Translations under genes and position numbers: made by a program
Part shown: in pieces, positions 18,518-27,911 of the stretch
Layout: each line of letters starts with the position of its first letter
Position numbering within the stretch: position 1 is the stretch's first letter
The notes under the pieces: model-generated
Seen by the model: only the letters and a program-made list of their open reading frames with translations
Databases searched by the model: none
Told to the model about the DNA's origin: nothing
NCBI GenBank assembly: GCA_003222895.1
Contig: QHXI01000050.1
Coordinates: 24,975-88,974, forward strand
From: Acidobacteriota bacterium
GTDB lineage: Bacteria; Acidobacteriota; Blastocatellia; Pyrinomonadales; Pyrinomonadaceae
Length of the DNA stretch: 64,000 nucleotides
Direction: 5' to 3'

Positions 18518-21500
18518 TATAGAACTCCATGCGCGATCAGCATTCAGTTTTCTTCGCGGCGCAGCGACGCCGGAAGAATTAATCGCTGTGTGCTCCGAAT
18601 TAAAGATGCCGGCGATGGCATTGCTTGATACTGATGGAATTTATGGCGCGGCGCGATTTCATCTGGCGGGCAAGAAGCTGAAGATCAAAGCGCACATTGG
18701 AGCGGAGATAACAGTTTCGAGTTTCAAGTTTCAAGTTTCAAGTTCGCAGCAGAGGAATGGCCATCGGAATTCAAAACTCAAAATTCACAATTCACAATCC
18801 GTATTCACCCTTCCGCTCCTCGTTCGTAATCGCGCGGGTTATCAAAACCTTTGCCGGCTGATCACCTTGATGAAGCTGCGCGTGCCGAAACATGCAAAGC
18901 CGGGCGAGTGTGCAGTGACTTTCGATGAGTTGGCGAAGTACGCGGATGGGTTGGTTTGCTTGACTGGTGCAGATGATGGGCCGTTGTTCACAAATTGTTT
19001 AGGCGCGAGCGTTGCTAGTTCAAAAGGCGGGCAGCGCCCGCCGCTAAACTTTGGCGAAGCACAACAAACAGCTGAGAGGCTTGTCGACATTTTCGGCAGA
19101 GAGAACGTCTATGCTGAGCTGCAACGTCACTTCAATCGTAATGAAGAAGTACGCAATCACGCGGTGATCGACATGGCGCGGCGCTTGAAACTTTCGTTGT
19201 TGGCGACGAATGGAGTTTATTATGCCGCGCGCGCTCAGCGGCAAGTTGCCGACGTGTTCACCTGCATTCGCAATCATGTACGCCTGGAAACCGCCGGACG
19301 ATTGCTGTCGATTAATTCAGAGCGGTTCGTGAAATCGCCGAAAGAGATGGCCGAATTGTTTGCTGATCTGCCGGAAGCGATCGCGAACACGGTCGAACTG
19401 TCTTCACGTCTGGATTTCACGCTGAAGGATCTCGGTTACGAATTTCCGAAGTATCCAGTGCCGCCGGGCGAGACGATGACTTCGTTTTTGCGCGCGCGAA
19501 CTTATGAAGGCGCGCGTTTGCGTTACGGCGGCAACGACGAATACGCGCGTGCAGAAAAACAGATCGAGCATGAATTGAAATTGATCGAGAAGTTGAAACT
19601 CGAAGGTTATTTTCTGATCGTTTGGGACATCGTCGAGTTTTGTAAGCGACAAGGAATTTTGATTCAAGGGCGTGGATCGGCGGCGAACAGCGCCGTCTGC
19701 TATTCGCTTGGAATTACCGCGGTCGATCCGGTGGGGATGGAACTTTTGTTCGAACGTTTTCTTTCCGAAGAACGTGGCGAATGGCCGGACATCGATCTCG
19801 ATCTACCCAGCGGCGATCAGCGCGAGCGCGCTATTCAATATGTTTACGAGCGCTACGGAAAACTCGGTGCGGCAATGACGGCGAACGTGATCACTTATCG
19901 CGGTCGATCGGCTGCGCGTGAAGTCGGCAAGGTGCTTGGGTTTGATGAAGAGACGCTCGGGTGTTTATCAGGCTTTGTGCATACATGGGAATGGAAAGAT
20001 CCGAAAGACACGACAGAACGTCAGTTCAAAGAAGCCGGTTTGGACTTGCGCGATCGACGCATCAAGAAATTTTTCCAGCTTTATCGCGCCGTGCAGGATC
20101 TGCCGCGTCACCTGGGCCAACATTCCGGCGGCATGGTGATTTGTCAGGGACAGCTTGATTCGGTGGTGCCGCTCGAGCCGGCGGCGATGCCGGGCCGCGT
20201 CGTCGTGCAATGGGACAAAGAAGATTGCGCCGATCTCGGAATCATCAAGGTCGATCTGCTCGGACTTGGCATGATGGCGGTGCTCGAAGAAACGATTCAA
20301 ATCATTCGCGACGATTACACGGAAGAAGTTGATCTTGCGCATCTCCCGCAAGACGACCCCGCCGTTTATTCCGCGCTGCAACAAGCCGACACGATTGGCA
20401 TGTTTCAGATTGAGAGCCGCGCACAGATGTCTTGTCTTCCGCGGCTGCGTCCAGAAAGCTTTTACGACATCGTGGTGCAGGTGGCGATCATCCGGCCTGG
20501 TCCAATCGTCGGCAACATGGTCAATCCTTATTTAGAGCGACGACTGGGGCGCGCACCGGTGAAGTACGCGCATCCGGATCTGGAGCCGGTGCTAAAGCGG
20601 ACGCTTGGCGTGCCTCTGTTTCAGGAACAACTTTTAAAGATGGCGATGATCTGCGCGAACTTCACCGGCGGGGAAGCCGAAGAGTTGCGCCGCGCGATGG
20701 GCTTCAAACGATCAGAGCAACGAATGAAAGACATTGAAAGAAAACTACGGCGCGGAATGACAGAGAAGGGAATCACGGACCGAGTACAGGATGAGATCGT
20801 GGATCAGATTGCATCGTTCGCGCTTTATGGTTTTCCCGAATCGCACGCGGCCAGCTTTGCCTTGATTGCTTACGCCAGCGCGTATCTCAAATGCCATTAC
20901 CTGGCGGCATTCACAGCGGCGACGCTCAACAATCAACCGATGGGGTTCTATCAGCCATTTACGATCATTAAAGATGCGCAGCGCCATGGATTGAAAGTTC
21001 TTCCGGTTGATGTGACGCGATCGAATTGGGAATGTGCTCTGGAAGACGGGAGTCAGGAGTCAGGAGTCAGGAGTAAGGAAGGCAGAGATCAAAGATCAGA
21101 GGTCAGAGGTCAGGAAAGCAGGGGGCAGGAGCCAGGAGCCAGGAGTTGGGGAAACACATCTGCCTCCCGACTCTCAGCTCCCGATCCCGCGCTTCGCTTG
21201 GGCTTGCTCTGTGTCAAAGGCTTGCGTGAAGAAGCGGGCCGCGCGATTGTGCGCGCGCGATCTGAGCAACCGTTTTCCAATCTCGATGATCTGCACCGGC
21301 GCGTGCCGGAGTTGAGAAAAGATGAATTGCGAAAGTTGGCGGCAGTCGGGGCTTTGAATTTTATAGAGCAGGGGGTAGGGGATAGGGGGAAGGGTGTAGA
21401 AAGAAAAACTGACTTTGCATCCGACGCTAGTGCTGTCGAATTGAATCATCACACTAGTATCTCCCAACTCCCTAACATTCATCGTCGCGATGCGCTCTGG

Positions 21501-21995
21501 CAAGTCGAACGCGTTTCGCGCGAGCCGGGGCCGTTGTATGAAACTCTCGAAGAGACTGGCGGCTCGCCGCTTCAGTCGATGAGTGTGAATGAAAGATTGA
21601 ATGCGGACTTACGCGGCACCGGCATTACGATTGGCCGCCATCCGATGGCGCATCAACGGGCGTGGCTCAATACGATGAACGTAACGCGCGCAGGTGAATT
21701 AAAAAACATGCGAAATGGAATGTGGGTGAAAGTCGCAGGTTGGGTAATCGTGCGACAACGGCCCGGGACGGCTAAAGGGTTTGTATTTTTGAGCCTCGAA
21801 GACGAAACGGGAATCGCGAACATAATCGTGACACCGCAACTTTTCGAAACCAATCGACAGCCACTCGTCAATTCCCCATTTCTGCTGATCGAAGGAGTCT
21901 TACAACATCAGGACAACGTCGTTTCAGTGAAAGCGAGACGCATCGAGCCGCTACAGATGAAAGTCGAAAGCGTCGGATCGCATGACTTTCATTAA
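18444..21995 (+). CDS. dnaE2: Error-prone DNA polymerase III alpha subunit DnaE2
   Basis: YIELHARSAFSFLRGA PHP motif, IQGRGSAANSAVCYSLGIT, PDIDLDLPSGDQRERAI, GLPRHLGQHSGGMVI-like region; 1183 aa with several repeat-derived insertions; true start uncertain. Confidence 0.93.
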   Translation: MHTGIKNESKQEAQLLTAHRSLPTYIELHARSAFSFLRGAATPEELIAVCSELKMPAMALLDTDGIYGAARFHLAGKKLKIKAHIGAEITVSSFKFQVSSSQQRNGHRNSKLKIHNSQSVFTLPLLVRNRAGYQNLCRLITLMKLRVPKHAKPGECAVTFDELAKYADGLVCLTGADDGPLFTNCLGASVASSKGGQRPPLNFGEAQQTAERLVDIFGRENVYAELQRHFNRNEEVRNHAVIDMARRLKLSLLATNGVYYAARAQRQVADVFTCIRNHVRLETAGRLLSINSERFVKSPKEMAELFADLPEAIANTVELSSRLDFTLKDLGYEFPKYPVPPGETMTSFLRARTYEGARLRYGGNDEYARAEKQIEHELKLIEKLKLEGYFLIVWDIVEFCKRQGILIQGRGSAANSAVCYSLGITAVDPVGMELLFERFLSEERGEWPDIDLDLPSGDQRERAIQYVYERYGKLGAAMTANVITYRGRSAAREVGKVLGFDEETLGCLSGFVHTWEWKDPKDTTERQFKEAGLDLRDRRIKKFFQLYRAVQDLPRHLGQHSGGMVICQGQLDSVVPLEPAAMPGRVVVQWDKEDCADLGIIKVDLLGLGMMAVLEETIQIIRDDYTEEVDLAHLPQDDPAVYSALQQADTIGMFQIESRAQMSCLPRLRPESFYDIVVQVAIIRPGPIVGNMVNPYLERRLGRAPVKYAHPDLEPVLKRTLGVPLFQEQLLKMAMICANFTGGEAEELRRAMGFKRSEQRMKDIERKLRRGMTEKGITDRVQDEIVDQIASFALYGFPESHAASFALIAYASAYLKCHYLAAFTAATLNNQPMGFYQPFTIIKDAQRHGLKVLPVDVTRSNWECALEDGSQESGVRSKEGRDQRSEVRGQESRGQEPGARSWGNTSASRLSAPDPALRLGLLCVKGLREEAGRAIVRARSEQPFSNLDDLHRRVPELRKDELRKLAAVGALNFIEQGVGDRGKGVERKTDFASDASAVELNHHTSISQLPNIHRRDALWQVERVSREPGPLYETLEETGGSPLQSMSVNERLNADLRGTGITIGRHPMAHQRAWLNTMNVTRAGELKNMRNGMWVKVAGWVIVRQRPGTAKGFVFLSLEDETGIANIIVTPQLFETNRQPLVNSPFLLIEGVLQHQDNVVSVKARRIEPLQMKVESVGSHDFH
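18713..18803. repeat. Heptad hairpin element H4 inside dnaE2
   Basis: Arm 1 AGTTTCG AGTTTCA AGTTTCA AGTTTCA AGTTCGC; arm 2 AATTCAA AACTCAA AATTCAC AATTCAC AATCCGT; boundaries approximate. Confidence 0.8.
18996..19050. repeat. In-frame palindromic element inside dnaE2 (TGTTTAG...CTAAAC ends)
   Basis: TGTTTAGGCGCGAGCG...GGCGGGCAGCGCCCGCCGCTAAACT; encodes CLGASVASSKGGQRPPLN. Confidence 0.65.
21048..21188. repeat. Heptad hairpin element H5 inside dnaE2 (longest)
   Basis: GGAGTCA x3, GGAGTAA, ... AGAGGTC x2 ... CAGGAGC x2, CAGGAGT; arm 2 TGCCTCC CGACTCT CAGCTCC CGATCCC. Confidence 0.85.
21368..21478. repeat. Heptad hairpin element H6 inside dnaE2
   Basis: Arm 1 GCAGGGG GTAGGGG ATAGGGG GAAGGGT GTAGAAA; arm 2 ATCTCCC AACTCCC TAACATT. 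Confidence 0.65.
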
Positions 21996-22037
21996 CGGAA
22001 GCCGGCGGGCAGTAGCTCGCCTCTAAACGAACAAAAA

Positions 22038-22056
22038 GGCGGGCCGAGGCCCGCCA
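22038..22056. terminator. Hairpin between convergent dnaE2 and TPR gene
   Basis: GGCGGGCCGAGGCCCGCC perfect stem in the convergent intergenic region. Confidence 0.6.
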
Positions 22057-22081
22057 TCTCAACAATCCGATTATGAATAAA

Positions 22082-23380
22082 TTACGGACGCTTACGTGTC
22101 GGCGGCTTAGCTGGGGTCTTTACAGGAACGACGTTCTCTGTGTTCTTCATTTCAGCCAGAATCGCCTTGGCGTCATTCTTGAACTTATGGTCATCCGGGG
22201 CCTTGTCGACGAAGTGCTGGAAATAATTAGCCGCTTCCTGATACTTGGCTTTGTCACCGGTACTGTATAGCGCGAGTCCGGCGCCCAGGTTCGCGTCGGG
22301 ATTGTCAGGGTTCGCGGCCAGAATTTTCTGGTATTCGGCGAACGCTTTGTCGCCGGCGCCGGCATCAAGCAGCATCTGCGCTAGATCAAGCTGGGCCTTT
22401 GATTTCTTGGCCGGATCTGTTTCCGCCGCAATGTATTCCTGGAAAGCAGTTGCACCGGCATCGGCCTGCGTCGGATCAACCTTGCTCACGTACAGACGCA
22501 TCGCTTCGGCTCTGGCCGACAGCGCGAAATACTTGTTAGTCGTCTGCTGTTTCTGCTCGTTTGGATCAGTCGGTGTTGCTTGCTTCTTGACCATTTCAAC
22601 CGCCTGATTTGCACTATCGGCCGCGGCTTTGAAATCAGCCTTCGCCGCGTCGACTCCCGACGCCTTTGCGGCATCGTCCTTTGACTGAATTGCCGCGTTG
22701 TATTTGTCGACCGCGCGCGCGCGTAATGCAGCGGATTTATTTGTGAGTAGAGAAGAAATACCCGGGTGTTGAGGATCGACCGTCAAGCCTGAGTCATATT
22801 GCTTGATTGCCTCGTCATAGTTCTTAGCCATCAACGCGGCGTTGCCGTTCTTGAAAGCGTCAGCGACTACCTGATTAGAGTTCTCGATCTTCTTATTCTC
22901 GGTCTCGATCTCCACGTTCTTCTTCGCCATCTCGGCGGCTTTCGCTTTGTCGGCTGCACTATCGCCGCCGGCCTTTGCTGGCCCGCCGCTGTTGGCCGCG
23001 GCAATAGCCTCGTCGCGCGTCAGTTTCCGCCCATTACCGGGACCGACAGTGAGATCTATGGGAACATCACGACCAGCCTTCACGCCGCCCTGAGCCATTG
23101 GCCCGGCGCCGGGCGCGCTAACGGCGACGACGTATGTGCCGACGTACGGTAGACCGGCAAAGATCCACTCGCCCTTCTTATCGGACTTGGTGTGAAAATC
23201 ACCCCCTACATCGGTTCGATATACATCGATGATTGCATTGGCGACCGGCGTAGCATTTCCATCAGCACCCATTAACTTCACACTGCCGCGAAGCTGACCC
23301 GTCTGAGCTGACGCGACCGACGCGCTAAAAAGCAAAACTGCCAGGGCGAGTATTGAGACGATCAAATAATGACGACGCAT
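22082..23380 (-). CDS. Carboxypeptidase-regulatory-like/TPR repeat protein, exported
   Basis: MRRHYLIVSILALAVLLFSASVASAQ signal; TPR-like repeats (NGNAALMAKNYDEAIKQYDSGLTVDPQHP). Confidence 0.75.
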   Translation of the reverse strand: MRRHYLIVSILALAVLLFSASVASAQTGQLRGSVKLMGADGNATPVANAIIDVYRTDVGGDFHTKSDKKGEWIFAGLPYVGTYVVAVSAPGAGPMAQGGVKAGRDVPIDLTVGPGNGRKLTRDEAIAAANSGGPAKAGGDSAADKAKAAEMAKKNVEIETENKKIENSNQVVADAFKNGNAALMAKNYDEAIKQYDSGLTVDPQHPGISSLLTNKSAALRARAVDKYNAAIQSKDDAAKASGVDAAKADFKAAADSANQAVEMVKKQATPTDPNEQKQQTTNKYFALSARAEAMRLYVSKVDPTQADAGATAFQEYIAAETDPAKKSKAQLDLAQMLLDAGAGDKAFAEYQKILAANPDNPDANLGAGLALYSTGDKAKYQEAANYFQHFVDKAPDDHKFKNDAKAILAEMKNTENVVPVKTPAKPPTRKRP

Positions 23381-23489
23381 TGTATTCCTCCAAAAGTGTG
23401 GCTCAGTCGGGCCCGCAATAAGATGCGATGCGCTAACAGTAAGTTGTAGCTTTGAACCGGCTTTAAGGTAATCACCGCGCCGACCAGTG

Positions 23490-24239
23490 TCAAGCATACG
23501 GAATCGGGTCTTTCATGCCGGCTTCAGCAAAGGCGCGCAAACGCAGCGCGCACGAATCGCACCGGCCGCAAGCGCGCTCTTCCGCTTGATAGCATGACCA
23601 GGTTAAGTGTAAAGGCGCACCCAATTCAACGCCTCGTTTTACTATTTCTGATTTACGCAGAGATATGACGGGCGTCACAATTTCGATTCGGGTTTCGGGT
23701 TTCGTGCCAGTGTCAATGGTGCGCTGAAAAGCTGCGTAAAACTCAGGCCGGCAATCTGGATAGCCGGAGGAATCTTCCGCGACGGCGCCGATGTAAATCC
23801 GCTGCGCGCCAATCACCTCGGCCCAGCTAGCGGCGATCGAAAGCAGATGTGAATTGCGAAAAGGAACGTAACTGGTTGGGATTCCGCGCGAATTCAGGTT
23901 GGCTTCCGCGACTTCGATTGTTTGATCGGTTAACGATGAGCCGCCGATTTGTTTAAGGTATTCAATCGAAGCAACCAACTGTCTGGCGACGCCGTAGTGG
24001 TCAGCCAGGTCTTCGAACGCACGCCGCTCACGGGCTTCGGTTCGTTGTGCATACGAGATATGAAGGAACGCGAGTTCTTCGTTCTCTTCCTTCGCGATCG
24101 CCGCGGTGACGCAGGAGTCCATGCCGCCGGAAACCAGGCAGACGGCTAACGATGAACGATGAAGTCGGAACGATGAATTCCGTTCAACTTCAGGTTCTTC
24201 GATGGCGGCTTCGTTACTCCCACCCATTTTTCCACTCAC
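23490..24239 (-). CDS. queC: 7-cyano-7-deazaguanine synthase
   Basis: AVCLVSGGMDSCVTAAIA PP-loop, CGRCDSCALRLRAF zinc motif; N-terminal leader encoded by a heptad element. Confidence 0.94.
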   Translation of the reverse strand: MSGKMGGSNEAAIEEPEVERNSSFRLHRSSLAVCLVSGGMDSCVTAAIAKEENEELAFLHISYAQRTEARERRAFEDLADHYGVARQLVASIEYLKQIGGSSLTDQTIEVAEANLNSRGIPTSYVPFRNSHLLSIAASWAEVIGAQRIYIGAVAEDSSGYPDCRPEFYAAFQRTIDTGTKPETRIEIVTPVISLRKSEIVKRGVELGAPLHLTWSCYQAEERACGRCDSCALRLRAFAEAGMKDPIPYA

Positions 24240-24287
24240 TCCCGCAGGCGCCGTTCATAGTTCATCATTCTGCATTCATAGTTGTCT
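24148..24287. repeat. Heptad hairpin element H7 at the queC 5' end / queE 3' end
   Basis: Arm 1 AACGATG AACGATG AAGTCGG AACGATG AATTCCG; arm 2 GTTCATA GTTCATC ATTCTGC ATTCATA GTTGTCT (GATGAAC shared on complementary strands). Confidence 0.8.
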
Positions 24288-24932
24288 TTACACGCCGTGC
24301 ACGTCCGGGCCCCAGATATATTTATGAAGCTGCAGTTGCATGCGAACGTTGAGGCCGCTTGCCGTGATCCAGTTCGCCAGCTCTTGCAATTCGATCAAGC
24401 CCCACGCCGGGGAAATCAAAATCGCCTTGGTGCTATGTTCCAGGTCGTATTCCGCAATCGTCTTTCTCGCGAATTCCCAATCACCGCGATCGGCCACGAC
24501 GAACTTAACTTCATCGTGATCGGGCCGCAGCCGCTCGAGATTGCTTAAATCATTTCGTTCCGCTTCACCCGACGCCGGACACTTAATATCGAGGATGATC
24601 TTCGCGCGCGGATCGATTTCAGCGGTTGATACATAGCCTCCAGTTTCGATCAGCACTTCGTATCCTTCATCGCACAAGTACCGGATCAAATCGAACGCCT
24701 CGTGTTGGGCCAACGGCTCGCCCCCGGTGACTTGGACCAGCCTGCAATCAAACCTCCGCACGCGATCCATAATCGCCTCGATCGTGAAATGCTCGCCGCC
24801 GGTGAAGGTGTATTCACTGTCGCACCACGTGCAGCGCATCGGGCAACCCGTCAATCTAATGAACGAGCACGGCCGCCCGGCATGCGTCGATTCTCCCTGA
24901 ATCGAATGAAAAATTTCGGTAACGCGCAGCAC
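24288..24932 (-). CDS. queE: 7-carboxy-7-deazaguanine synthase, radical SAM
   Basis: FHSIQGESTHAGRPCSFIRLTGCPMRCTWCDSEYTF. Confidence 0.95.
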   Translation of the reverse strand: MLRVTEIFHSIQGESTHAGRPCSFIRLTGCPMRCTWCDSEYTFTGGEHFTIEAIMDRVRRFDCRLVQVTGGEPLAQHEAFDLIRYLCDEGYEVLIETGGYVSTAEIDPRAKIILDIKCPASGEAERNDLSNLERLRPDHDEVKFVVADRGDWEFARKTIAEYDLEHSTKAILISPAWGLIELQELANWITASGLNVRMQLQLHKYIWGPDVHGV

Positions 24933-25097
24933 GACACGATTTTAGATAGTACGGTTGCGATTGTCGATTGACGGAAAAATCGGCTTTTTCTCAGGCAGGT
25001 GAGCATCCGGCCGATCGTCGCTTCTCATCAAACTCTGCGGTTTCATTTGCTAATCGACGCGCGGAGATCGTGATAGCATAGCGACGCATAAACTGAG

Positions 25098-26060
25098 TTG
25101 AGCCTGACCCCGAAACAAATCGATGAGTTGATGATCGCCGGCGGGCAGCGAGTGCTCGCTCGCGCTGGGGATGCGCGGTCACTGAATCATGAAGCGCTGT
25201 GGAAGCGTCTTCGCGCCGCAACCGGGAAGTACGTTCTGAAAGACGATCCGTCGGCCGATTCCAATACCATAGATAAGTTTCTCGATCGCCTGCACGCCGA
25301 TGATTTGTGTCTGGTGATCGCCTGTGAGCGTGGCGATCAAGCGGCGTGGAGCGACCTGTTCGAAGCCTATGGTGCGACCGTTCGATCGGCGGCGCGCTCG
25401 GCCAGCTCGAACGAAGCGATGGCCGATGATCTGGCGCAATCGATCTGGGCCGAGTTGCACGGGCTGAAGGTGCGCGAAGATGGGCTGCCGGCAGGCAAGC
25501 TCGCCTACTATTCCGGGGCTGGTTCGTTGGGCGGCTGGTTGCGCGCGGTGGTGGCGCAGCTCGCAATCGATCAGCATCGCCGCCAGGCGAAGCTGGTTCA
25601 GACTGAAGAAGATTCAGACCTCGACCGGTTGGCGCAGACGGATGCTGAACCCGATGGTGCACGCGCGTTTCAATCTGCGGCCAGTCCGGAAGATTTGCTG
25701 GCGAGTGACATTGCGTCGGCCGATGTTGAGAAGGCTTTGGCGCGGGCGCTTGCCGAGCTCGAAAATGAAGATCGTCTGCTGATGAAGTTGTATTACTTCG
25801 ACGGCATGCGTCTGCGCGAAGCGGGGGCTGTTCTCGGCGTTCATGAAGCAACTGCGAGCCGGCGTTTGACGCGAATTCATGGCGAAGTTCGGCAACACGT
25901 GGAAACGATTTTGATGAAGGAGCATGGTTGGACAAAGGCCGAAGCCGCGCGTTCATTGTCAGAAGTGGCGACGCAATTGCAGACAGAGATTGAACCGATG
26001 TTGCACGGGAGAAGTGACACTGCATTGCAGAGTTCACCCGCGAGCGCTGAACTGACCTGA
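25098..26060 (+). CDS. RNA polymerase sigma factor, sigma-70/ECF-like
   Basis: Region 2-like LFEAYGATVRSAARSASSNEAMADDLAQSIWAELHG, region 4-like LLMKLYYFDGMRLREAGAVLGVHEATASRRLTRIH. Confidence 0.85.
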   Translation: MSLTPKQIDELMIAGGQRVLARAGDARSLNHEALWKRLRAATGKYVLKDDPSADSNTIDKFLDRLHADDLCLVIACERGDQAAWSDLFEAYGATVRSAARSASSNEAMADDLAQSIWAELHGLKVREDGLPAGKLAYYSGAGSLGGWLRAVVAQLAIDQHRRQAKLVQTEEDSDLDRLAQTDAEPDGARAFQSAASPEDLLASDIASADVEKALARALAELENEDRLLMKLYYFDGMRLREAGAVLGVHEATASRRLTRIHGEVRQHVETILMKEHGWTKAEAARSLSEVATQLQTEIEPMLHGRSDTALQSSPASAELT

Positions 26061-26148
26061 CCACGAATAGTTTGCAAGTTATTTGAGCGTCGCGCGTTCC
26101 TTCAACGAGGGCAAAGCCAGGGAAACTGCTGAGGATAATCGAGAGTCA

Positions 26149-26691
26149 ATGAAACTATTGTCAGCCAACATTGCGCTGGGGCTTATCTTTATCGTTTCTT
26201 GCTCGTCCCAGAGACAGAAAGTTACGTCGGAGATTAACCTCGCAGTGAAGGATCAGGACCTAAATCAGGTCTCAGAAATTGCTTTGCAACGAGTCTATTC
26301 GGGTTGCGAGGGATGTCCCGATCACCGCTTGACGCTGAGTCGGGAGAAAGCAGATGAGTTCAGCGACGCCAAGGTTACCTACACCGAGTTACATACAAGT
26401 AAGCGTCGGGAGGGCAAGTTGTCCCCCTATTATTACAACACACTTTTGAAAGTGCTTGAATTGCAAAAATACTTCGAAATGAATAGCGAATACGCCATGG
26501 GTTGGGAGGACGCGCTTCAGACACGGTTGAGTGTCAAAATCGGAGACAAGGGGAAGACAATTGAGACGAGGAACGAAGGGGAAGCACCGATTGAACTACG
26601 GACTATTTATATGGCGATCGACGGGGCGGCCTTACATGTTGTCTGGGCGGACGGTAAGTCTTCTAACGTAACCGGCTTGGCTGGGTATTGA
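26149..26691 (+). CDS. Putative lipoprotein
   Basis: MKLLSANIALGLIFIVSCSSQRQK lipobox; between sigma factor and anti-sigma gene. Confidence 0.55.
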   Translation: MKLLSANIALGLIFIVSCSSQRQKVTSEINLAVKDQDLNQVSEIALQRVYSGCEGCPDHRLTLSREKADEFSDAKVTYTELHTSKRREGKLSPYYYNTLLKVLELQKYFEMNSEYAMGWEDALQTRLSVKIGDKGKTIETRNEGEAPIELRTIYMAIDGAALHVVWADGKSSNVTGLAGY

Positions 26692-26693
26692 AG

Positions 26694-27911
26694 ATGACTC
26701 CAAATGATTCACAAATGGACGTGCTTATGCGCCGCTTTGGTAGTGGTGCACAGGGCGAATCATTGGGCGATCACCTTGACCCGGACGAGATGAACACGTT
26801 TGCCGAAGGCGCGCTGCCGCCTGCGGCTCGTTCGCGTTACGTGTCACATCTGGCGGATTGCGATCAGTGCCGCCGGCAAGTCGCGCAACTCTCTATCACC
26901 GCCGGCGCAGTCGTGCGAAGTGAACAGTCCGCTGCTGCGAGACCAGAATCGCGATCGGTCTGGCAAATGCTGATCGGAATTTTCGCGCTTCCGGTTTTGC
27001 GTTACGTCGCATTCGCGGCCGTCGTCTTGGGTGTTGCGGGTGTTGCTTATCTCGCGTTGCGCCCGCGTAGCGAACAAAAGTTGGTGGCGAGCAGCGAGCC
27101 CCTTGAACAGCATCCGGCGAGTGCCCTCAAAGCTCCGGCTATCGATAATAATGGAAATACGCAAACGAATGCCGCGCAGAGCAGCTCGTCACCGACTGTG
27201 GCGGCGACTCCTTCTACTCAAAATCCGAAACGGGAGGACTTGCGAGTCGCGGAGAACATCGTGCCTCCGGTCGCCGCGAAACAAGCTCCGTTGCCGAGCA
27301 TATCCACCGAGAGCAAAGCCGGCGAATCGCAGGCTTATAAAGCATTGCCGTCGTATGCGCCGCCTCCGCCGGGCGAGTCGCAAGCTACCACTCAAGAGCA
27401 GCGGAGTGCTGCCGGCGGTGCCTCATATTCTCAGAAAAAAGCTGAAACTGCGGGGAAGGTTGATTCCGCTGATCGCGAACGAGACTTAGCCAAGGACGCA
27501 GTTCGAGCTGATGAGCCTTTGCGGCCTACTTATTCTGGTCAACCAACTTCGGTGACACGCAAAGCCACCGACGAAAAACAGAAAGGCGGCCCAAGCAGGA
27601 ACGTGGATAACCTGGCTAATCGCACTCAAAACGAGGTCCGCAATGAACCGGCAAAGGCGCGGACAGGCGGCGACAAGCAGAGTTCCGACGATGAATCATC
27701 CGAAACGCGATCGGTTGGCGGTCACAAGTTTCGCCGTCAGGGCCGTGGATGGATCGATCAAAAGTTCAAATCATCGATGGCGATGAAAAACATTTCGCGA
27801 GGCTCAGATGAATTCAAGGAGCTTGATTCTCGCTTGCAGTCTATCGCTCAACAACTTAGCGGCCAGGTCATCGTCGTGTGGAAGGGCCAGGCTTACCTCA
27901 TAAGTAAATAG
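26694..27911 (+). CDS. Anti-sigma factor-like protein with zinc-finger N-terminus and one TM segment
   Basis: AARSRYVSHLADCDQCRRQVAQL (HxxxCxxC) followed by TM VLRYVAFAAVVLGVAGVAYLAL. Confidence 0.75.
   Translation: MTPNDSQMDVLMRRFGSGAQGESLGDHLDPDEMNTFAEGALPPAARSRYVSHLADCDQCRRQVAQLSITAGAVVRSEQSAAARPESRSVWQMLIGIFALPVLRYVAFAAVVLGVAGVAYLALRPRSEQKLVASSEPLEQHPASALKAPAIDNNGNTQTNAAQSSSSPTVAATPSTQNPKREDLRVAENIVPPVAAKQAPLPSISTESKAGESQAYKALPSYAPPPPGESQATTQEQRSAAGGASYSQKKAETAGKVDSADRERDLAKDAVRADEPLRPTYSGQPTSVTRKATDEKQKGGPSRNVDNLANRTQNEVRNEPAKARTGGDKQSSDDESSETRSVGGHKFRRQGRGWIDQKFKSSMAMKNISRGSDEFKELDSRLQSIAQQLSGQVIVVWKGQAYLISK

Noticed and set aside
21048-21188. Possible CRISPR-like array
   Set aside because: Repeats are contiguous 7-mers without unique spacers, no cas genes nearby.
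24991-26064. 357-aa minus-strand ORF
   Set aside because: Arg/Pro/Ser-rich antisense shadow of the sigma factor gene; no recognisable motif.
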